NCBI RefSeq assembly: GCF_042477335.2
Contig: NC_091263.1
Span: 15,845,501 to 15,909,500 of the forward strand
Source of the DNA: Ovis canadensis
Lineage: Eukaryota > Chordata > Mammalia > Artiodactyla > Bovidae
Direction of reading: 5' to 3'
DNA: 64,000 nucleotides
Each line of letters begins with the position of its first letter. The stretch's first letter is position 1. The notes under the pieces were generated by a model, which worked only from the letters and a program-made list of their open reading frames with translations, was not told the DNA's origin and made no database searches. This document shows positions 33,180 to 43,804 of this stretch, in pieces. The translations under genes were made by a program, and so were the position numbers.

Positions 33180-34781
33180 TAAGAAGAGGTGGCAAGAATA
33201 CACAGAAGAACTGTACAAAAAAGACCTTCACGACCTGGATAATCACGATGGTGTGATCACTCATCTAGAGCCAGACATCCTGGAATGTGAAGTCAAGTGG
33301 GCCTTAGAAAGCATCACTACGAACAAAGCTAGTGGAGGTGATGGAATTCCAGTTGAGCTGTTTCAAATACTGAAAGATGATGCTGTGAAAGTGCGGCACG
33401 CAATATGCCAGCAAATTTGGAAAACTCAGCAGTGGCCACAGGACTGGAAAAGGTCAGTTTTCATTCCAGTCCCAAAGAAAGGCAATGCCAAAGTATGCTC
33501 AAACTACTGCACAATTTCACTCATCTCACATGCTAGTAAAGTAATGCTCAAAATTCCCCAAGCCAGACTTCAGCAATACGTGAACCGTGAACTCCCTGAT
33601 GTTCAAGCTGGTTTTAGAAAAGGCAGAGGAACCAGAGTCAAATTCCAACATCCACTGGATCATGGAAAAAGCAAGAGAGTTCCAGAAAAACATCTATTTC
33701 TGCTTTATTGACTATGCCAAAGCCTTTGACTGTGTGGATCACAATAAACTGTGGAAAATTCTGAAAGAGATGGGAATACCAGACCACTTAACCTGCCTCT
33801 TGAGAAATCTGTATGCAGGTCAGGAAGCAACAGTTAGAACTGGACATGGAACAAGAGACGGGTTCCAAATAGGAAAAATGTTACGTCAAGGCTGTATATT
33901 GTCACCCTACTTATTTAACTTATATGCAGAGTACATCATGAGAAACGCTGGACTGGAAGAAACACAAGCTGGAATCAAGATTACTGGGAGAAATATCAAT
34001 AACCTCAGATATGCAGATGACACCACCCTTATGGCAGAAAGTGAAGAGGAGCTAAAAAGCCTCTTGATGAAAGTGAAAGAGGAGAGCGAAAAAGTTGGCT
34101 TGAAGTTCAGCATTCAGAAAACGAAGATCATGGCATCTGGTCCCATCACTTCATGGGAAATAGATGGGGAAACAGAGGAAACAGTGTCAGCCTTTATTTC
34201 GGGGGGGCTCCAAAATCACTGCAGATGGTGACTCCAGCCATGAAATTAAAAGACGCTTACTCCTTGGAAGAAAAGTGATGACCAACCTAGATAGCATATT
34301 CAAAAGTAGAGACATTACTTTGCCGACTAAGGTCCGTCTAGTCATGGCTATGGTTTTTCCTGTGGTCATGTATGGATGTGAGAGTTGGACTGTGAAGAAG
34401 GCTGAGCGCCGAAGAATTGATGCTTTTGAACTGTGGTGTTGGAGAAGACTCTTGAGAGTCCCTTGGACTGCAAGGGGATCCAACCAGTCCATTCTGAAGG
34501 AGATCAGCCCTGGGATTTCTTTGGAAGGAATGATGCTGAAGCTGAAACTCCAGTACTTTGGCCACCTCATGCATACAGTTGACTCATTGGAAAAGACTTT
34601 GATGGTGGGAGGGACTGGGGGCAGGAGGAGAAGGGGACGACAGAGGATGAGATGGCTGGATGGCATCACGGACTCGATGGACGTGAGTCTGAGTGACCTC
34701 CGGGAGTTGGTGATGGACAGGGAGGCCTGGCGTGCTGTGGTTCATGGGGTCGCAAAGAGTCGGACACAACTAAGCGAGTGA
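33163..34781 (+). pseudogene. BovB ORF2 RT and C-terminal domain, three frames
   Basis: 33163-33711 carries linker and fingers (ASGGDGIPVELFQILKDDAV) and is broken near 33636-33645. 33587-34231 carries AFDCVDHNKLWKIL, RQGCILSPYLFNLYAEY and RYADDTTLMAES and is broken at the seven-G run 34201-34207. 34164-34781 keeps the C-terminal domain to its natural stop ([21 protein letters not shown] onward, ending SRTQLSE). Only two or three indels separate the pieces, and the catalytic residues are intact. Confidence 0.9.
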
Positions 34782-34797
34782 ACTGAACTGAACTGAA
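33180..34797 (+). mobile_element. Young BovB LINE, 5'-truncated
   Basis: It begins at TAAGAAGAGGTGGCAAG, the same base as copy A at 8300 though the upstream flanks are unrelated, and runs to the 3' tail of tandem AACTG units at 34779-34797. Like copy A it has AAATT/CCAAC (deletion between 33644 and 33645), GTGCGGCA, GGAACAAGAGACGGGTTCC and GAAGAAACACAAGC. YADD is at 34010-34021. Low divergence marks a recent insertion. Confidence 0.96.
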
Positions 34798-36032
34798 CCT
34801 CAACCACTGCAGAAATACAATTTTTTTTTAAATTTTCCTTTTCCAATTTAAGATGGCAGAATTTTAATCTAAAATTTCTCCAGGATTCGTCAGGATTGTG
34901 TCTAACTCTATGGCATTTACCAAATGCCACCGTGTTACTCTTCATTCATTCACTTATGCACCTTCTGTTGCATTACAGGCATCGGCCAGTGTGTCCAGCC
35001 CTCCATATGACCCATGATTTGGGCAGCTGATCGAGTGTGGGGCTGTGTCTCCTTCCTATCTTCATGAACTCTTGGGTTCAGTGGCTGACTGCCACTTCAC
35101 ACTAGTCCTATGTGCTTGGGAATTATTCCATTTTCCTGGGGGTCTCATTGTCTCTCCAGGAACCCTTGCGTGTCTCAGCTCTGCAAATCAGATGAGGTTT
35201 CCATCTCCTGCTTGCGACATGGTCTGGGGAGCAGTGAGTGTCTCACTCTTGCCAAGATCTACTGGTATTTTCATTCTCCCAGTTTCCCTTCTAACATTAT
35301 ACTTCTCCAAGGCTTGGGTCAATAATTTCCTTATCATCTCATAAGAAGACTCGTAAAATAATCCACTTTTTCTCTTTTTAGCTACTGCACACCTTTCCTT
35401 AGAGCACAGATGTCCTGGCTGCACAAATGTGGGAGATAGCTAAGGGAAATGCTGAGAGAATGTTTCATATTTCAAAAACAGTTTTATACAAAAGATGTAA
35501 CCAAGATAGCCAGGCTAGAAAATGAGTAGACGCCACTTAGAGACGCAGACCATTCCTATGCTCCCTGCTCTGAACTCTGTCTGACAGCCATGTCTCTGTT
35601 AAGTAACCCTACCTTCATATCACAGTCAAACAGGACCATCTGATTTTGTGCCAGGAATGTCTAATTTGGGGCTGAGGATCTAGAGACTTACCGACATGCA
35701 CAGCAGATGTTGCTGGCCCCAGGTTGCTTTGGAACCTTGCTGTCAGAACCTCAGTGCTTCTTGTCTTCCTCCCTCAAGCCTTGGTTATTGAGCTCTTCCC
35801 TGGGTTCTGTGAGACATTCCAGTCTCTTTCCAATAAAATTTCCTTTTGTCAAGCCAGTGTTGGTTTCTATTATTTGCCATGTAAACAGGTTTAATTTAAA
35901 AAGTCACAGAACCACCTAAGATCTGAATACAGAAAAAAAAAATCTTAAATGAAATATTAGAGGTATTAACTGAATTGGGAATTTGGGGTTAACTTGATGT
36001 CAATTTATTGTTGCCTGATTTATCCCCTACTA
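34798..36032. other. No gene recognised; possible LTR remnant
   Basis: Open frames reach 99 codons (35045-35344) without known features. The one repeat-like signature is a possible LTR end near 35640-35885. Confidence 0.5.
35640..35885 (+). repeat. Possible ancient ERV-L/MaLR-type LTR fragment
   Basis: TGGGTTCTGTGAGACATTCC leads to a polyadenylation-like AATAAAATTTCC and then TTGGTTTCTATTATTTGCC. This resembles the 3' end of several old mammalian LTRs. No internal retroviral sequence and no second LTR are visible, so the assignment is weak. Confidence 0.35.
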
Positions 36033-36188
36033 AAGTCCCATTGGAGATGGGCATGGCAACTTACTCCAGTATTCTTGCCTAGAGAATCCCATGGATGGAG
36101 GAGCCTGGCAGGCTATAGTCCACAGGGTTGCAAAGAGTCGGACATGACTGAAGCAGCTTAGCATATACAAACATGCACGAAGTCCCAT
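36033..36188 (+). mobile_element. Bov-A SINE monomer with target duplications
   Basis: The body 36042-36179 begins TGGAGATGGGCATGGCAAC and carries the Bov-A core (CCAGTATTCTTGCC, AGAGTCGGACATGACTGA). Direct repeats AAGTCCCAT of 9 bp flank it at 36033-36041 and 36180-36188. Confidence 0.93.
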
Positions 36189-36381
36189 GAGAAGATGTAT
36201 GGCCATGAACATATACAAGAGAAAAATTGGAGATTATAGTAAGCAAGAATCAGATAAATTTTAAAAACTGTATTATCAATGAGGATCCACAGAAAAATAT
36301 ATTTTGGAAGTATACATTGGACTCTGTGAACCTGTAAAAGGTGGAGGGTAGCAAAGCTGGTAGGGAAAATTGTTAGTATTT

Positions 36382-36712
36382 TCCTAAAGGCTCAGATGGT
36401 AAAGAATTTGCCTGTAAGGCAGGAGACTCAGGTTTGATTCCTGGGTTGGGAAGTTCCCCTGGAGAAGGGATAGGCTACCCACTCCAGTATTCTTGGGCTT
36501 CCCTGGTGGTTCAGACAGTGAAGAATTTGCCTGCAATGCGGGAGACCTGGGTTTGATCCCTGGGTTGGGATGATCCCCGGGAGGAGGGCATGACAACCCA
36601 TTCTAGTATTCTTGCCTGGAGAATCCCCGTAGACAGAGGGATCTGGAGAGCTACAATCCATGGGGTCGCAAAGAGTTAGACATGACTGAGCGACTAAGCA
36701 CAGCACAGCACA
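36382..36712 (+). mobile_element. Bov-tA SINE with two tRNA-derived heads
   Basis: A first tRNA-Glu-like head plus partial Bov-A (36382-36494, B-box-like GGTTTGATTCC) is followed by a second complete unit starting GGGCTTCCCTGGTGG at 36495 (B-box-like GGTTTGATCCC), ending AGCACAGCACAGCACA at about 36712. Each head has an internal Pol III B-box-like sequence. No clear target duplication was found. Confidence 0.92.
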
Positions 36713-36780
36713 TAGTTGGTAATAACCATAATAGAAATGATTATACTATTGTAATTTTATTTATGTATATATATACCCAC

Positions 36781-36798
36781 AGAGAGAGAGAGAGACAG
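36781..36798. repeat. (GA)n microsatellite
   Basis: Alternating AG units following a TATATA stretch. Short and simple. Confidence 0.9.
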
Positions 36799-36807
36799 CA
36801 AGAGGTA

Positions 36808-37012
36808 GAACACTTATTCTGTGTCAAATAAGAATTAAGCACTCTACTTTCAGAGCCTTTTAGCTCACAATGATTGTGATAAGACTATCTCTGTTTTGAA
36901 AATGAGTGAACACGTAGTTCCCTTCTCGGGTGCAGACAGTCACTGAACACTTGAGCTGATCTGAATCCAGGGCCAGCGGATTTGAAGGCCATGGCATTAA
37001 TCATTGCCACTT
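36808..37012 (-). repeat. MIR SINE
   Basis: Plus-strand landmarks AACACTTATTCTGTGTCA, CTTTTAGCTCACAATGAT, GTTTTGAAAATGAGTGAAC, TCTGAATCCAGGGCCAGC and CATGGCATTAATCATTGCC follow reverse-complement MIR order over about 200 bases. Confidence 0.75.
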
Positions 37013-37614
37013 GCAGGAAGAGTTCTCAGTGCAGAATGCATCTAAATAAAAGCTCTAGCCTGCAATGTGAAGAAAGCCCCCACCCCGCAATCCTGCGCAC
37101 ACACTGAATACAGTGAATACATAAGTCTGCAGGGACAACTCCTGTGGTCTGTGCAGGAGGCACTGCAGGGCACCATGAAGAAGACCACTAATCGGGACAG
37201 AACTCCAAAAGCAGTGTGCGCTATATGTCAATAAATTAGAACACCATTTACAACAACTGACCCAGGGCATAGTCATTACTAGCTGGCTTCTTGCAGAGAA
37301 AGATAATTCAATAAGGTTTTATTTTTTCTAAGAGTCTACATTATAAAATATTTTAAAGGCTGCCAGGCAGTAGGTTCAATACATCTTTAATTCAAAGGGC
37401 GGGTATAACTTTCTTTGTATTCCGTGCAAATAAACGAAATACAATTTCCCAGTTCTTCACAGAAAACGACTTTTCCCTGCTTCCTTGAAACCAGCAGACA
37501 ATTGAGAACACCAGTTACAGCCACTTGGTGCCTTAGCAAGAGCCAAGATTTAAAGTCCAGTGCACACGTGCTCTCTTTCTGCCCAAGGGAGGCAGAAAGG
37601 TGCACCACTCTGTT

Positions 37615-38019
37615 CTATTCGTCCTCAAAAACGTGTTTACACACAGAACTGTGTGCAACAAGAGAGGTCACCCGCCGTTTGGCCTCTTCCTCTGTTTGGT
37701 AATGGGAGGCAGCAGGGGCCCAGGTTCTCACGAGCAGCAGCAGCAGGGTAATCCTCACTGGGGCTGCACAGGCTGAGTAAAAGCAGATGAGGCACCAGCA
37801 TCCCCACGCAGCCCTGCTAGCCATCCTCAGCGCATGGGCAACGGGGTTTCCTGCACCAAGACAGCAGTGAGGGAAAATAAATAGGCATCTTTCTTTCAAC
37901 ACGTTAACAAAAGTGCAGGATTTGATGGGGCAGTTGAGAGTCAAGGTCATTGACTTTTGAAAAAGTGGCTTTTTAAAGGTGAATTCGAACATCTGGAAAT
38001 ATCTTTTAAAATAAATCAC
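37615..38019 (-). CDS. Unrecognised 134-codon ORF, doubtful
   Basis: I do not recognise this product. The frame is open for 134 codons outside any repeat I can name. An internal ATG (MASRAAWGCW) has A at -3 and G at +4. It starts a 69-residue peptide with cysteines near the start, a hydrophobic run VRITLLLLLVRTW that could act as a signal anchor, a charged stretch YQTEEEAKRR with a KRR that could be a processing site, and a C-terminus ending CKHVFEDE. No splice sites, polyadenylation signal or promoter are evident. It may be chance; an exon or a small secreted peptide is possible but unproven. Confidence 0.15.
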   Translation of the reverse strand: MIYFKRYFQMFEFTFKKPLFQKSMTLTLNCPIKSCTFVNVLKERCLFIFPHCCLGAGNPVAHALRMASRAAWGCWCLICFYSACAAPVRITLLLLLVRTWAPAASHYQTEEEAKRRVTSLVAHSSVCKHVFEDE

Positions 38020-38438
38020 TTCTGATCTGAAGCACTAAATGGCGATTTTTTGGCAACTGTTGTATCAGGGTTTCTGAGAAATGAACTCCTGGCAAACTGA
38101 GTTTAATGCTCCCCTTATGAGATCAGCACATAATTCTCTGTATTCTTAGCCTGATTGTTCTTGAATGGTTTCAGGAGTTCTGCCGGGCAGGAAATGAGCT
38201 TAGGGTGAAGTGGAGACACAGACCCTGCAGCTTCTCAGAGCAGACGTGTCAGTCCATACTCATGCGTTTATCTGCACGGAGTCATGAAGCTTTACAGGAA
38301 ATTGTTTTCACATACGTGGTTAAGAATCTCATTCTCACAAAACCACAGACCAAATCTGTGAAAAATCATATCCGATGAGAGTAGAGAAACTCTACAAAGT
38401 GAAACAGGAAAACGCTAAAATGGAACTAAACACACACT

Positions 38439-38525
38439 TTTTTTTTTTTTTTGGAAAAAAAAAAAGAATAATTGTGTCAAGACCTCACAGGATGAAAACC
38501 TCTTCTTTGCAAAAAAAAAAAAAAA
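38439..38525. repeat. Paired poly(T)/poly(A) tracts
   Basis: A T run followed by GG and an A run (about 38439-38463) can form a short A:T hairpin, with a further A run at about 38510-38525. No retrotransposon body is attached to either tract. Confidence 0.7.
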
Positions 38526-39308
38526 TGCTTCTTGTTTTGAACTTTCATAATCTTCCTTGCACTTTCATTAAGTTTCTGTTTATATACAAAGTGTGATTTT
38601 TAGTCATTCTGTATATTTACAGTAGAAGGCACAATTTCTGTGTGTGTGTAAAGTGGAAAAAACAATGAGAAATAAACTGATAATTATAATTATACTAATA
38701 GTGATAATAAAATATATTAACCTCAGTACACCCTTGAAAATGTACAAATGAATAAATGAACTAGGGCCTTCTAAGAGATACTGAAGCATGCTTTATTAAG
38801 TTTATTTTTTTATCTTTTATTTTGTGTATGTATCTTATTTTATTAATAGCTCTTTAGAAGACCTTAGAGAATTCTTTAGACTAACATTCTGGGACTTCCT
38901 CTGATCAACAAGAATTATAGACATTTTCCTATCTGTGTAGGGGCTTTTCTCCAGGGATTCATGCTGTTGTTTTGGTGGCCTCACTTTGAATTGGAAAGAA
39001 AATATTTAGAGATGGATAAGAGCTCACTTTTTTTAGGAAGAAGGAAACATTTCCCCAAACTTGGCAATAGCTGTTAGGCATGTGTAAGGAAGTGAAATAA
39101 TCTTTTACTACATATGCATCCCTGTAAGAGACAAATGACAGTCTGTCCTAGTAAAAAGTGGCAGGTGGGACCACTCCATCACCTCCAAAGACCATTAAAT
39201 CAAAGACCATTAAAACTGAGTCAAAAATCAATTTTAATACATAAGAGAAAAAAAATGATTTTGATGTGGCCTCTTTCATACTTAGGTGAGTGTGTTAGCT
39301 AATTTTAT

Positions 39309-39450
39309 GGTTCTCAAACTTCAATGTGCATCAGAATCACCTGGAAGGTTTGGTAAAACGTGGATCCTTGGGCCCCCTTTTTAGAGTTCTGATTCAGTAG
39401 CTGTGGGTGGGGCCTACATCTGCACTTCTAACAAACTCTCAGGGCATCCT
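39309..39450 (-). repeat. MER5A-like hAT-Charlie MITE
   Basis: GGTTCTCAAACTTCAATGTG, CATCAGAATCACCTGGAAGG, GTTCTGATTCAGTAGCTG and CTTCTAACAAACTCTCAGGG are ordered landmarks of a MER5-type element. The right terminal repeat is decayed. Orientation is assigned by comparison with the copy at 18264 and is uncertain. Confidence 0.75.
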
Positions 39451-39651
39451 GAAGGGGTTTACCTCTGAAAGGTAATGGAATAAAGTATTGGTGATCATGT
39501 TGTTGTCTGTTTTGCTTGGGATGATTGATTTCCTCTCTCTCTAGTTACCAGCTACTTCCTTGAAAATCTACATCAATAAAAACATTAACTAGCATTTACT
39601 GAATGCTGAAATGAAGGATATCTAAGTTACTTGGAATGAATATTAACTTTA

Positions 39652-40097
39652 GCCAAGACAGAACCATGCATGAATGTTCATTCATGTCCGACACTTTGTG
39701 ATCCTGTGAGCTGTAGCCTAGATTTTCTAGGCAAGAATACCGGAAAGAAAGAAAGAAAGAAAGTGAAGTCGCTCAGTCATGTCCGACTCTTTGTGACCTC
39801 ATGGACTGTAGCCTACCAGGCTCCTCTGTCCATGGGATTTTCCAGGCAAGAATACTGGAGTGGGTTGCCATTTCCTTCTCCAGGAGATCTTCCTGACCCA
39901 GGGATTGAACCTGGGTTTCCTGCATTGTAGGCAGAGGCAGATGCTTTACCATCTGAGCCACCAGAGAAGTGGGTTGCTATTTCCTCCTGAAGCGGATCTT
40001 CCTGACCCAGGGATTAAACCCACGTCTCCTGTGTCTCTTGCATTGGCTGGTGGATTCTTTACCACTATGCCACCTGGGAAGCCCTGCCAAGATAGAA
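39652..40097 (-). mobile_element. Composite Bov-tA SINE, two tRNA heads and two Bov-A parts
   Basis: The body 39664-40085 on the minus strand reads: tRNA-like head 1 (from GGGCTTCCCAGG), tRNA-like head 2, Bov-A, a CTTTC-type linker (plus strand GAAAGAAAGAAAGAAAG at 39752-39770), then a short diverged Bov-A end. Direct repeats GCCAAGACAGAA (39652-39663) and GCCAAGATAGAA (40086-40097), one mismatch, enclose everything. All parts therefore probably arrived as one insertion. Confidence 0.9.
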
Positions 40098-40684
40098 GGG
40101 ATATCACAATAAATTTATAATGCTCAGTTCAAGATTAAAAAATCTTGGAGGGAAAAAGCATTTTCTTGGCCATTGCACAGTCCTCTCATTCTTTTTCACA
40201 TCCCACATCAACCCACCAGCAAGGCCTGTTGGCCTTGCTTCCAATATGACCAGAATCTGCCCCCTCTTCAGCATTCCACCTTTGCCAAGCCCACTTACAA
40301 CATTCGAAGAGAGACTCACAAACTTACATCTAAATATTTTAAAGTTATAAATAAAATTAACAAGCCATTAAGCTTAACAAGTTTTCTTTCTTGAGCAATA
40401 CATCTTCCAAATGAAGGTCAGAGTTCATAGAAGTCCAAGGCTCCTTGAATCTATGTGATGGAGTGTCATTGGGTAAGCCTGGGCTGACCAGCTTCCCTTC
40501 CCACCTTGGTCCCACATGCACACATGGGGACACACATGGACATACACGAACTCCATCCACACACTATCCAAACAGCTGCCCCAGTCACCAGCAGGCTCCA
40601 AGCATGCAGGCCATCTATGTGTTCCTCCTATGTTGTGGTTGTTGCTACAGAAAAGTTTGTTTCTTTCATCTTATTTCACATGTT
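40098..40684. other. No gene recognised
   Basis: Apparently single-copy. Overlapping short frames on the plus strand (up to 97 codons) have no recognisable product. Confidence 0.5.
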
Positions 40685-41155
40685 CAGTTTGCTATTGTTG
40701 TTGCTCAATAACGTCCAACTCTTTGTCACCCCATGAACTGCAGTATGCCAGGTTTCCATGTCCTTCACCATCTCCTGGAGCTTGCTCAAACTCATGTCCA
40801 TCGAGTTAGTGATGCCATCCAACCATCTCATCTTCTGTCATCCACTTCTCCTCCTGCCTTCAATCTTTCCCAGAATCAGGGTCTTTTCCAATAAATCAGT
40901 TCTTCACATCAGGTGGCCAAAGTATTGGAACTTCAACATCAGCATCAGTCCCTCCAATGAATATTCAGGATTGATTTCTTTTAGAATTGACTGGTTGGAT
41001 ATTCTTGCAGTTCAAGGGACTCTCAAGAGTCTTCTCCAACACCACAGCTGAAAAGCATCAAATTTTTGGTGTTCAGCCTTGTTTATGGTCCACTCTCACA
41101 TCCATGCATGACTACTGGAAACATGACATCACATCCATACATAACTACTAACAGG
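40685..41155 (-). mobile_element. BovB LINE 3' fragment
   Basis: Minus-strand BovB 3' end: TTGCTCAATAACGTCCAACT near the tail, then the standard 3' region (CTCAAACTCATGTCCATCGA, GATGCCATCCAACCATCTC) up to ATCCATGCATGACTACTGG. Diverged and 5'-truncated. A partial duplication of CATCCATACATAACTAC lies at the inner end. Confidence 0.9.
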
Positions 41156-43804
41156 GAGAAGCTCCTGTAAGATGTTTGATGCAGGTGGGGTGAGGGGTTC
41201 AAGGGTACAGAGAAACTCAAGTCTACCCCCCTCGAGGACTTCCTGTCACTTCTTCTCAGGGACCCATGCTCTTGCCATGTCCAGCCTCTAAACTGGGATC
41301 CTGCCGCTTCTGTCTCTCACCTTATTTTATGGGCTTATTTTAGGAAAAGAGCAATGCTCTGAATTTATGAAGTGTTTATATCTCTCCTAAAATCTTCAAA
41401 GTTGGGCTGGGGGGAAAGAGGTGGTCATGTTATTTTCATATCTCTTCCACACAAACATGTTAAATAATGAATGTTTGTAGTCAGGTATTGGAGATGAAAC
41501 CATTAAACAGCAATACCTTCAAACTACTCTGTTAGTGGTGGGAAATTGAATGTCACTATCCAAGAAGTATTGTGACCATCTTATTTTGACAACTCTATTT
41601 CAAGATCAGATTTACTCAAAAGACATTAAAACATCCACCCCTGCACCCTGTCAAGATGATGGAGAAGATACAGGAAGGGGTGCCCTTAGATTACAGACAT
41701 GGACCTCACCACAGCAGAACACAAATCTACTCAACAAGCACATTAATGACCTCATTTCAAGAGAACACAAAGCCTTCCTGAAGGTAGTATTGATAAAGCT
41801 TACTCTGAATGGATCTCTGGGGAGAAATGTAGATATGCAAAGACTAAGGACTTTCTACAGATATTTCCCAAATTTTTCAGTTTTCCTCACTAAGTCAAGC
41901 GTTAGAACAAGCAAACCTCCCAGGGCATATGTCTAAACGGACTAGCAAGATCCTCCCACCTTATGGAATCCTTACTGCCAGGTAAGCAGCACATCTTCAA
42001 GAATGTCCTCTTACCAAAGCTGTGCCACCTGATGTGCTGTACACCCTAGCACAGTGCCCATCAGAGAGCATTTTAATTAGACTGTGGTACTCCATGCAGC
42101 ATCTTGAGATGGGCAAAATAAACCTTTATTGTGGAAGCTGAGGGAAGGTGCAGACTCGTTTCTTTGACAATTCTAAGAATGTAGAAAAATAAAACGCGAA
42201 AAAAGAAATCCTGTTTCTGTTGTGATTTGCTGTGATATTCAAGTCAAAAAGAGTTTATCAGAAAGGCTCCCAAGGAGAGATTGGTTTGTCTCAGGACACC
42301 AAAATGAGGAGGGGGGCTCAGCTGAACACTGTTAATGGGCATCTTGGGTGGGACACCATGCCCAGAGTCATGGAGCCCACTCACATGAGCTCCTGAGCAC
42401 CAATTGTCAATACCCAGGAATTCTGAGTGGGTTGTTAAGCTGTTTGTAGTTTGATCCGACACCACAGAAATCAGCAAATGCTACAAATTGAGCTCTTCTT
42501 CTTCTTCTTTTTTAAAAAAATTTCCAAAAACCCATGTTTTCATATGAACCAATACCTTAACAGTAACACCATGACTTTTCTCCCCTAGAAAGCAATGAGC
42601 TACAATGAATTGAAGTAAATAATCAGATGTAGTTTAGATATGAAAGACAGCTTGCCTTTCATCCTGCTGCTTCAAGAACTAAAAGTACACAGTTTGGTAT
42701 ATTTTGTACTTATTGTACAAGATTAGATTTATCTACATATTTTAGTTAATACTAGTAATTTCACATTATTCAAGTGCACAGTACTTTATGATGAAATAGA
42801 TCTACCCATTATCACATTTTAAATGGTATTTTTTCATTTGATGATTCTCAACCACTTATTTTAAAAACTGCCCATTTACACTATGGCATCAAATTCCAGG
42901 AGAAGAAATGTAAAAGTTAGAGAATTATTATGGGTTGATCACGTTTTTTAAGGGGGGTAAAAGAAAAGGAATAAATATATCAACCCCATCACCTTCAGTT
43001 TATCCAGCACAGGACAAAAATACCATGAGAATTTTGGAAAGGTGCCTGGCAATATTTTCAAGTCTATAGATCTGATTATTCAAATCTTACTGTTGAACTG
43101 AATCATGAAATTGGATTGTAATTGTATTATGAAAGATCCACATTCTATGTATTTTTACAGATTATTTCCAAATTATGATAACAGCTTCAGCATGAATCAA
43201 TGTTTTATTTCATATTATTTCAGAAAAACCTTTTTATGAATCTATGCTTCCAAAGTTCATCCAGTACAGAAGGAGCAGGAAAGCAGCAAGCCCAAACAAA
43301 TCTGAACTAGAAGAGAAAGTTAGAAAGGCTTCCATCAAAGTTGCAGGAAGTCTTTGTCCACTTCCTAGCAGCTCAGACTCAGTGAGGGGCAAGAGGGCAC
43401 AGACCCAACGGAGCAGAAGGCCAACTAGGAATCAGGGAAGGAATGAGGGACTTACTTCCCAGTCAGCAGCTTCCCAGCTGAGATGTGATCCAGTAAAGGA
43501 CAAGAATTTGCTCCTGAATCACCTATAGCCTGTGAAGGCTGCAGCCCCCACAGGCAGCTTGGTGTAAGATAGATTTAACATAGAGAGGGAATTTGGCCGT
43601 GAAAGCATGTACAGAAGTTTTTCCCACTTCTCATTTCACAAGTTATCCTGATCAGATAGACCTAGGATTTAAAAAGCCAGTACTCAGAGGGAAGCTGCAG
43701 TCAAAAACATAAGATTTTTGCATAATTTACAGACTTTGTAATATCAGTAAGGACCCTAGGCCTGAGGACCATATAAAGATGTAGAATAATTATCTTAGCA
43801 AGAA
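41156..43804. other. Mostly single-copy, no gene recognised
   Basis: The two largest frames are 41550-41936 (128 codons) and 43244-43528 (94 codons, strongly basic). Neither shows a domain, hydrophobic segment or family resemblance, and flanking splice signals are not convincing. A CTT-type run lies at about 42496-42510. No nameable repeat was seen. Confidence 0.5.

Larger units (their letters stand above)
37013..39308. other. Mostly single-copy; candidate small ORF only
   Basis: No nameable repeat from 37013 to 39308 apart from homopolymer tracts: T run and A run near 38439-38463, A run near 38510-38525. The only coding candidate is the minus-strand frame at 37615-38019. Confidence 0.5.

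Noticed and set aside
34187..34669. 160-codon minus-strand frame
   Set aside because: Antisense shadow of the BovB C-terminal domain at 33180-34797.
38439..38463. T-GG-A tract as a transcription terminator hairpin
   Set aside because: A simple homopolymer pair in an AT-rich mammalian region with no gene upstream; no reason to assign a terminator role.
39685..39962. Functional tRNA-Glu gene suggested by the tRNA-like heads
   Set aside because: The tRNA-like segments lack a full cloverleaf and are the heads of Bov-tA SINEs.
41550..41936. 128-codon frame in single-copy sequence
   Set aside because: No recognisable domain, signal or splice context, and average composition; length is within chance expectation for the region.
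43244..43528. 94-codon basic frame
   Set aside because: Arginine- and lysine-rich but without any known motif; not supported as a gene.
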